From: Ramicandelaber brevisporus
Lineage: Eukaryota > Kickxellomycota > Ramicandelaberales > Ramicandelaberaceae
Assembly (NCBI GenBank): GCA_025201865.1
Contig: MU603274.1
Span: forward strand, 1 to 10,504
Direction of reading: 5' to 3'
Length of the DNA: 10,504 nucleotides
Below, piece after piece: positions 5,586 to 10,504 of this stretch. The translations under genes and the position numbers were made by a program. How positions within the stretch are numbered: position 1 is the first letter of the stretch; every line of letters starts with the position of its first letter. The notes beneath the pieces were generated by a model. That model ran no database searches and was not told the DNA's origin. It saw only the letters and a list, made by a program, of their open reading frames with translations.

Positions 5586-7628
5586 ATGGCAGTTGCTTGG
5601 GATGTTCTCGAAGAACAAGTTGAGGTTCTCAAGACTACAGTTGAGTCAGAACACACTTGGAAACAGCTTAACCTGGCGATCCTTGATCTCAGCTACATCT
5701 GCCAGCCAGCAGTTCCTTACACAGCTATCGAGGTTCTTCAGATATGCGACTACCTGCAGCAGATTGAGACTCCACTCGTTAATTGTGCTCTGACAGAGAG
5801 ATCTCAGCTGTCAGGAGCAGCCTTGCAGTGTATTGTAGCCATCGTGCAACTGCTGCAGTATCCAACCTATTTGAAGGGCAACAGCGGAATTGGAGGATAC
5901 TGCCTGCAATTTTGTGGAGTAATTGTACCAGAGTTGATGAAGTTGACTGGAAGATCAAACAAGCTCTTTGTTAACAGAGGCCATCAAGCTTTAAACGATA
6001 TTGTATCATCTGGTGCCATCAATGGAATGATTGCAGAGTTTGCGGAATACGTTAGATGCGACAAGAATAAGACAGTTAGAGCAATTGCTGCAAGTCTCAT
6101 TTATAGCATATTGGAGCAAGTTGGACAAGGCTCATCACACCTGATTGAGTCTACTTTGAATAGTAAATGCTCAACTAGTATTGAGGAAATGCTAATGAGT
6201 GGGCTGGTTGACTCTGCACCTGAAGTGCGTGAAGCATCTCGTAAAGTGCTCTCAGAGTATGTTAAACTAGGCAACCCATCCAAAGTATCCAAGCTCATTG
6301 ATCAGCTGCCAGCTAACATCAAAAAGCTATTCAGTAAGCCAACCACATCATCAACCACTCAGCATAACTCACGCACTGGACAGCAGCAGCCGTCGATAGT
6401 CTCCCTCAAAGCTTTGCGTTCTGCTGAACGACAGCCATCATCATTATCCTCGTCATCATCATCATCATCATCGACAGAGAAGACAGACCACCGTGCAGCA
6501 TCTAGAAATACTAATCAACATCAACAACACTCTCAGCCACAGCAACCTCGCTCGGCATCTGCCACGCAGTCAACCCACCATCCAGTCTCTCACAAACTGG
6601 GTTCAATTGAAGGTAGACTGGGTGCTCCGAAGCGCGCATTAACTCCAGTTCTCCCACCATCCGCACTCGAGATTATGCCTGAACGCTCCTCTACTCCAGA
6701 CAATGCTGGCTCTGCATCAGCTGCGAGAGACTCAATGTCAACTGCTGTCAAGAGTCGTATCCGTGCACTTGGAATCACTGGCCCTGTTCTCAGAGCCAAC
6801 CCTCAGCCTGTTCAGCCTGTTCAGATACCAGCCACCACTGCTCAGCAACAGCAACAACATCATCCTGGTCTCCTTTCTCCAGGTCGAAGCAACAGCAATA
6901 GCACTAGCAATAGACCATCTGTGGATTCTCAGTACAGCTCAGCTTCATCAACGGACTCTGGAATCAGTCTTAGATCCAAACCATCCAGCGATAGACTGGA
7001 TAGAGCTGCGTCTCGTCCAGCATCCAGACTTGGTGAACCAATGCGTGGTCTCCCAGTTCAACCACAGCAGCAACCACATCCACACTCGCATCCACATCCA
7101 CATCCACCACGTCCATCGTCGGCGTGCAAAACTGAAGCTGAGATTGCTGCTGCATCCAAACGAGCTGCAATTGCACGTCGTCCACAAACACCAACTTCGG
7201 CGGCATCAACCACTTCATCGATTGCCTCAGAATCAGACAGTGAAGCTACAGAAGAGCAAAAGAAGGCGAGAGCTGCTGAAAGACAAAAGGCTGCATTGGC
7301 TGCGCACAAACTGCGTCATCGAGCCAATTCTGCGGCTACAACTCCCACACTTCCCACCCAGATGGACGAAAATGTCAAACCATCTACCAAGTCTACCAAC
7401 AAGGGCATTCCTCTGCCACCAGCTGCATCAGCCATAGCAGCAACAAAGCCATCATCTAAATCAGCAACCAGCAAAGACTCATCAACTTCAGGAAACACTC
7501 CACGATATCTACAGCCAACTTCATCTTCGCGTGCAAGAACTGACGTAAAGAAAACTTCCTCGTCAAAATCTCGATCCACGTCTGCCAGTAGACCAGAAAC
7601 AGCAGCATCTACCACATCAACTAGCTGA
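5586..7628 (+). CDS. Single-TOG, CLASP-like microtubule-binding protein
   Basis: Codes for 680 residues from the first ATG at 5586; the frame upstream (to 5499) has only a TTG and overlaps a repeat-rich leader. Residues 1 to about 245 are an all-helical HEAT/TOG domain of the CLASP N-terminal type. They begin AWDVLEEQVEVLKTTVESEH and end with the typical last repeat DSAPEVREASRKVLSEYVK (about 208-226). TOG domains bind tubulin, so a role in microtubule stabilisation or spindle function is expected. The rest is a Ser/Gln/Pro-rich basic tail with a poly-Ser run (TCA repeats, about 283-297), a His-Pro run (about 497-508) and a charged helix (about 548-579). Such basic tails often bind the microtubule lattice. 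I found no SxIP EB-binding motif and no second TOG. At 680 residues it is about half the size of yeast Stu1 or fission yeast Cls1. Confidence 0.85.
   Translation: MAVAWDVLEEQVEVLKTTVESEHTWKQLNLAILDLSYICQPAVPYTAIEVLQICDYLQQIETPLVNCALTERSQLSGAALQCIVAIVQLLQYPTYLKGNSGIGGYCLQFCGVIVPELMKLTGRSNKLFVNRGHQALNDIVSSGAINGMIAEFAEYVRCDKNKTVRAIAASLIYSILEQVGQGSSHLIESTLNSKCSTSIEEMLMSGLVDSAPEVREASRKVLSEYVKLGNPSKVSKLIDQLPANIKKLFSKPTTSSTTQHNSRTGQQQPSIVSLKALRSAERQPSSLSSSSSSSSSTEKTDHRAASRNTNQHQQHSQPQQPRSASATQSTHHPVSHKLGSIEGRLGAPKRALTPVLPPSALEIMPERSSTPDNAGSASAARDSMSTAVKSRIRALGITGPVLRANPQPVQPVQIPATTAQQQQQHHPGLLSPGRSNSNSTSNRPSVDSQYSSASSTDSGISLRSKPSSDRLDRAASRPASRLGEPMRGLPVQPQQQPHPHSHPHPHPPRPSSACKTEAEIAAASKRAAIARRPQTPTSAASTTSSIASESDSEATEEQKKARAAERQKAALAAHKLRHRANSAATTPTLPTQMDENVKPSTKSTNKGIPLPPAASAIAATKPSSKSATSKDSSTSGNTPRYLQPTSSSRARTDVKKTSSSKSRSTSASRPETAASTTSTS
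6453..6470 (+). repeat. TCA microsatellite coding for poly-Ser
   Basis: Six perfect TCA codons (residues 290-295 of the TOG protein) lie in a longer Ser run with TCC, TCG and TTA variants on either side. It is in frame, so copy-number changes would only alter the length of the Ser tract. Confidence 0.8.
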
Positions 7629-7701
7629 CATTCAATACTCTCTCCATTATTATTTAATTTAATTTAACTTAAATCTCAATTAATTGCTTTTAATGTTTAA
7701 C
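7629..7701. terminator. Short AT-rich convergent 3' region
   Basis: Only 73 bases separate the stop of the TOG gene (+) from the stop of the RAB3GAP2-like gene (-). The spacer is very AT-rich (TTATTTAATTTAATTTAACTTAAA and similar), which suits 3' end formation on both strands. Given the distance, the two transcripts very probably overlap at their 3' ends. No exact AATAAA is present. Confidence 0.5.
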
Positions 7702-9441
7702 TTAGATACTAATCGAAGGAGAGGGAGATGTTGATAGAGACGGTGATAGATACGGCGATGGTGATAAAGATGGAGACTGAGGTAAATGAGGCGACAATGG
7801 CGGCTTGATTACAACAATCTCACCTTCTGATGAGATCAACATGGTGCAAGTTGCAAGATCATTGCCAACTGGGTCTTGCTGTGGATTGAGACTGGAGCCA
7901 ATTGAGGTTGACGAAGGTGGTACTTGCAAGAGTGTCCACTTACCTGCACTTACCTGGAAGGCATCAGTGCGCTCATGTCCGGTTAGTGGCCAAATTTCGA
8001 CCAAATTACGACGAGGTGCATAAATAACAATGTAAAGTGCATGCGAATGATACACATAGCTTACCTCAGCATCTCTTAACCCTTTCCATATTCTAACAAC
8101 AAGTCCATCTCTAACATCAATTAACAGTACTCTGCCAAGATTATCTGATGTGACTGCAAACTGCTGTTCTGAATCTGCCGCGAGTTGAGGCAGTATCAGT
8201 AACCTCGATATGTGTCGTCCGGAATCTGCAAATACACTCGTCCTCTGTATTGGACTCGCATATGGTGATTCCAAAGTCTCTTGATTGCTGCTTGCGGGCG
8301 GTGGTGATGCTGCTACTTGCTTTAGTCTTCGTGGCAGATAGTACATGGCTCTATTGGGCAAATACGACGAGGCTGTAGAGACCACTGCACTGGTCACTCG
8401 CTTGGCTGTTCTTGCCAGTGCTGCTCTTGCGTTCCATACATTTCTCGAATCTGCATGCATATACACTGCAAGGGATGGATGCGAACCAGCTGCAATATAG
8501 GTACGGTCACATTCTGCAGTCTTTCTCAGTCGACTGCTGTTTGTTGAATGAAGAGAATTGAGTGGCAGTTTACTCAGTGGATGTAATCCTGCTGGTCGTA
8601 TCAAGTCGACCACTGCGCAGTCCAGAACGGTTTGCTGTCGCTTGTTACGTGAATGATGTTGATGACTGCTGCTGGAGAGCTGGAAATGAGAGATGGTCAC
8701 GTGTCTGTCGATGGTTAGGTGTGTCTCTTGATCGAGCTCGGGAGGTGAACCGCTCAGTCCGAGTCGAAGTGCAACCCACAGCGTGTGACCGTCAATACAG
8801 ACCACATTGCCTGAATCGCCAATCAGTGCCGTAACCATGTCGTGTTCCAAATCTGATCCATCGTGCCGTCTCGAGTAGTAATATCTGATTGCTCTTACAG
8901 AGTGATCATGTGGCTGTGAAGCTGATGGTGTCGAAGGCTTCGGCTGCAAGTCAGCTGATAACAACAGGTCGCCATTCTCAGCTGAAAACACACGCATCAA
9001 GCCAGATGAGTATCCGCACAATAGCACAATTTGCGGAACATCGGCATCATCTGCAAGAAACTTGGATGCTGGTGATGGAGGTGAATACACAGTCATGAAT
9101 GCCATGCTCGTTACAATCTCATCCTCGTCGAAGCAACTTTCACCTCGTGCTAAAGTGCTCCAAATGACATCCATACCAGAGTTGCAATCGTACACAGCAG
9201 CATGTTTGCTGTTGTTACTATCATTATCGTTATTGGCGACTGCGATAAACCTCGCGTTTGAAGATACTGCTAGTACTGCTTCTTCTCCAAAGTCAGGCCG
9301 ATCGTGACCATCTTCGCTACTTTGATCGCGTAGTACACCCATCGTCCTCCGACTCCATCGTTGTCTGATATTAAGACGACTGTCGTTGCTGCTGTCGCTA
9401 CTGCTATTGTTGCCGCCACCACTGCTGCCGATTGCCGCCAT
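7702..9441 (-). CDS. RAB3GAP2 N-terminal-domain protein (Rab3GAP non-catalytic subunit homologue)
   Basis: Codes for 579 residues from the ATG at 9441 to a TAA at 7704-7702. In animals RAB3GAP2 pairs with RAB3GAP1; the complex acts on Rab3 and Rab18 and affects ER, lipid droplets and autophagy. Here the predicted beta-propeller-like domain (Pfam RAB3GAP2_N type) spans about residues 48-550. The best family matches are DNLGRVLLIDVRDGLVVRIW (433-452), then KGLRDAE, and YIVIYAPRRNLVEIWPL (about 470-486). The N-terminal 20 residues are Ser/Asn/Gly-rich and the last 28 are a Ser-Pro repeat tail. The long C-terminal part of the human protein (1393 residues) is absent, so this is a short form; a separate gene for the rest cannot be excluded. 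Intron-like signals lie inside the conserved region (see the exitron entry). The catalytic partner is not in this window. Confidence 0.88.
   Translation of the reverse strand: MAAIGSSGGGNNSSSDSSNDSRLNIRQRWSRRTMGVLRDQSSEDGHDRPDFGEEAVLAVSSNARFIAVANNDNDSNNSKHAAVYDCNSGMDVIWSTLARGESCFDEDEIVTSMAFMTVYSPPSPASKFLADDADVPQIVLLCGYSSGLMRVFSAENGDLLLSADLQPKPSTPSASQPHDHSVRAIRYYYSRRHDGSDLEHDMVTALIGDSGNVVCIDGHTLWVALRLGLSGSPPELDQETHLTIDRHVTISHFQLSSSSHQHHSRNKRQQTVLDCAVVDLIRPAGLHPLSKLPLNSLHSTNSSRLRKTAECDRTYIAAGSHPSLAVYMHADSRNVWNARAALARTAKRVTSAVVSTASSYLPNRAMYYLPRRLKQVAASPPPASSNQETLESPYASPIQRTSVFADSGRHISRLLILPQLAADSEQQFAVTSDNLGRVLLIDVRDGLVVRIWKGLRDAEVSYVYHSHALYIVIYAPRRNLVEIWPLTGHERTDAFQVSAGKWTLLQVPPSSTSIGSSLNPQQDPVGNDLATCTMLISSEGEIVVIKPPLSPHLPQSPSLSPSPYLSPSLSTSPSPSISI
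7937..7956 (-). repeat. Perfect 10-base tandem duplication, each copy a consensus 5' splice site
   Basis: On the minus strand CAGGTAAGTG occurs twice head to tail in the coding sequence of the RAB3GAP2-like gene. Each copy is an ideal donor (CAG|GTAAGT). Read through, it codes for FQVSAGKW. The unit is not a multiple of three, so gain or loss of one copy would shift the frame. Confidence 0.85.
7954..8064 (-). other. Exitron candidate: intron-like segment inside RAB3GAP2-like coding sequence
   Basis: On the minus strand a donor GAG|GTAAGC (GT at 8064-8063), a fungal branch-point match CACTAAC (7988-7982, branch A at 7983) and an acceptor TTCCAG ending at 7954 stand in the right order, with 29 bases from branch A to the acceptor end. 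The segment is 111 bases, phase 0, and has no stop, so both forms keep the frame. Kept, it codes for residues 460-496, which include the conserved YAPRR and VEIWPL blocks. Retention is therefore the form that matches the family; removal would delete 37 conserved residues. Whether it is ever spliced is unknown. Confidence 0.4.
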
Positions 9442-9629
9442 GCTCGCTAGCTATTCGCTGGTTATGTTTTTTTTCTTCAATTTGGAGCGAGATGCCGTGA
9501 TTTCTAGCACCGAAAAATTTTTTCTTAACTTCCGTACATCACCTGAACAACCACAACTTTCAACTGCAGATCGTTTGGAGCCACATCAGTCTTCGAGCAA
9601 AGCCATATATACACAGAAACAAGCTACCA
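9442..9629. promoter_or_regulatory. Divergent promoter between RAB3GAP2-like and ETF-beta genes
   Basis: These 188 bases must serve both the minus-strand RAB3GAP2-like gene and the plus-strand ETF-beta gene. It holds poly-T tracts (9466-9476 and about 9516-9525), which in fungi often keep promoters free of nucleosomes. A TATATA element (about 9605-9610) lies only some 20 bases before the ETF-beta ATG, too close for a usual TATA box. No other site is recognised. Confidence 0.5.
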
Positions 9630-10412
9630 ATGTCCACCGTACGTATCCTTGTCGCTGCGAAGCGTGTCGTCGACTTTGCCGTGAAGGTGCGCGTCAATGC
9701 CGCCCAGACCGCAGTCGAGACTGCCGGAGTCAAACACTCAATGAATCCTTTCGATGAAATCGCTGTCGAGGAGGCCGTTAAGCTGCGCGAGCGTCTCGAT
9801 GCCAAAACCGTTAGCGAGATCATTGCCGTTTCCTGCGGTCCATCCAAGTCGCAGGAGACTATCCGCACAGCGCTTGCTATGGGTGCCGACCGTGGTATCC
9901 ATGTTGTGACTGGCGAGAACGACACTCTCGAGCCACTGGCCGTTGCCAAGCTGCTCAAGGCTGTTGTCGAGAAGGAGAAGCCCGATCTGGTCATTCTGGG
10001 CAAGCAGGCTATTGACGACGATGCCAGCCAGACTGGTCAGATGCTTGCTGGCTTGCTCGGATGGCCACAGGCAACCTTTGCCTACAAGATTGATCTCACC
10101 AAGGATAACCTGAAGGAGATGGTTGTTACTCGCGAAATCGATGGCGGTCTGGAGACTATTAAGACTTCTCTGCCAAGTGTTGTCACCACTGATCTGCGAC
10201 TCAACCAGCCGCGCTATGCTTCCTTGCCAAACATCATGAAGGCCAAGAAGAAGAAGCTCGACAGCATTACTCCAACGGACCTGGGTGTTGATATCACTCC
10301 ACGTCTGAAGACACTCAAGGTTGCCGAGCCAGCCAAGCGTCAGGGCGGTGTCATCCTTGAGAGCGTTGACGAGCTGCTCGAGAAGCTGAAGAACGAGAAG
10401 GGTGTCCTCTAA
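9630..10412 (+). CDS. ETFB: Electron transfer flavoprotein subunit beta (mitochondrial)
   Basis: Codes for 260 residues; human ETFB has 255. With the alpha subunit it forms the matrix flavoprotein that takes electrons from acyl-CoA and other dehydrogenases and passes them to ETF-ubiquinone oxidoreductase. The family blocks run end to end: [18 protein letters not shown] at the N-terminus, [56 protein letters not shown] (AMP/FAD-side loop) and [20 protein letters not shown]. In the last, Leu199 matches the dehydrogenase-docking Leu195 of human ETFB, and Lys204 and Lys207 match its methylated Lys200 and Lys203. As in other species there is no long cleavable presequence. The GTACGT after the ATG looks like a donor, but the uninterrupted N-terminus fits the family, so no intron is called. 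Codons are strongly biased (CTG/CTC, GAG, AAG), which suggests high expression. Confidence 0.97.
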   Translation: MSTVRILVAAKRVVDFAVKVRVNAAQTAVETAGVKHSMNPFDEIAVEEAVKLRERLDAKTVSEIIAVSCGPSKSQETIRTALAMGADRGIHVVTGENDTLEPLAVAKLLKAVVEKEKPDLVILGKQAIDDDASQTGQMLAGLLGWPQATFAYKIDLTKDNLKEMVVTREIDGGLETIKTSLPSVVTTDLRLNQPRYASLPNIMKAKKKKLDSITPTDLGVDITPRLKTLKVAEPAKRQGGVILESVDELLEKLKNEKGVL

Positions 10413-10504
10413 ATTAAAAAAGCACAATTTGTTAACAATGTTTTTAGTTTGGAGTACTCATTCTGTACAAGTCTGTAGGTGTTTTACTCGATCGCGTTTG
10501 TAAT
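10413..10504 (+). other. 3' flank of ETF-beta
   Basis: An A-rich stretch (AAATTAAAAAAGC) follows the TAA directly and probably belongs to the 3' UTR, with a T-rich element (GTTTTTAGTTT) at about 10440-10450. No further gene is visible before the window ends. Confidence 0.5.

Noticed and set aside
7081-7110. CA/CC-rich run coding for His-Pro as a separate repeat element
   Set aside because: It is an in-frame low-complexity stretch of the TOG protein tail, with no sign of a mobile or structural element.
6703-7437. 244-codon +1-frame inside the TOG gene
   Set aside because: It is a shifted reading of the low-complexity tail (His, Leu and Gln runs) and has no independent support.
9639-9644. GTACGT donor-like site just after the ETF-beta ATG
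   Set aside because: The uninterrupted N-terminus matches ETF-beta of other species, so no intron is needed.
9738-10427. 229-codon open frame antisense to ETF-beta
   Set aside because: It mirrors a highly biased conserved gene; its leucine/glutamine-rich product matches nothing I know.

Overview
The window reads as nuclear DNA of a fungus. It holds one gene fragment and five complete protein genes packed on both strands, with short gaps of about 70 to 550 bases. None of the five complete reading frames needs an intron. The mix is a U3 snoRNP WD40 protein close to yeast Pwp2, mitochondrial ETF-beta, a Rab3GAP regulatory-subunit N-terminal domain and a TOG/CLASP-type protein. Intron-poor, compact genes with Ser/Gln/Pro-rich tails suggest an early-diverging fungus (for example Zoopagomycota/Kickxellomycotina). 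That placement is inference; the protein families themselves are clear for three of the genes.

Layout: (1) 1-231, + strand, the 3' end of an unrecognised gene that enters from the left; (2) 232-779, non-coding, with the PWP2 upstream region; (3) 780-3596, +, PWP2/UTP1; (4) 3775-4425, -, an unrecognised 216-residue low-complexity protein with a CxC-rich tail; (5) 4702-5043, -, a small secreted eight-cysteine protein with a beta/gamma-crystallin-like Greek-key signature; (6) 5044-5585, a divergent promoter region with two opposed TATA boxes; (7) 5586-7628, +, a single-TOG CLASP-like protein; (8) 7702-9441, -, a RAB3GAP2 N-terminal-domain protein, tail to tail with gene 7; (9) 9442-9629, a short divergent promoter; (10) 9630-10412, +, ETF-beta; (11) 10413-10504, its 3' flank.

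The genes do not form one pathway. PWP2 works in ribosome biogenesis, the TOG protein on microtubules, RAB3GAP2 in Rab18/Rab3-type membrane traffic or autophagy, and ETF-beta in mitochondrial electron transfer. No operon, mobile element, tRNA, rRNA or CRISPR array was seen. The points most worth a second look are a complete intron-like signal set (donor, branch point, acceptor; 111 nt, in phase, no stop) lying inside conserved RAB3GAP2 coding sequence, which is an exitron candidate; the secreted crystallin-like protein; and the unrecognised CxC-tailed protein beside it.
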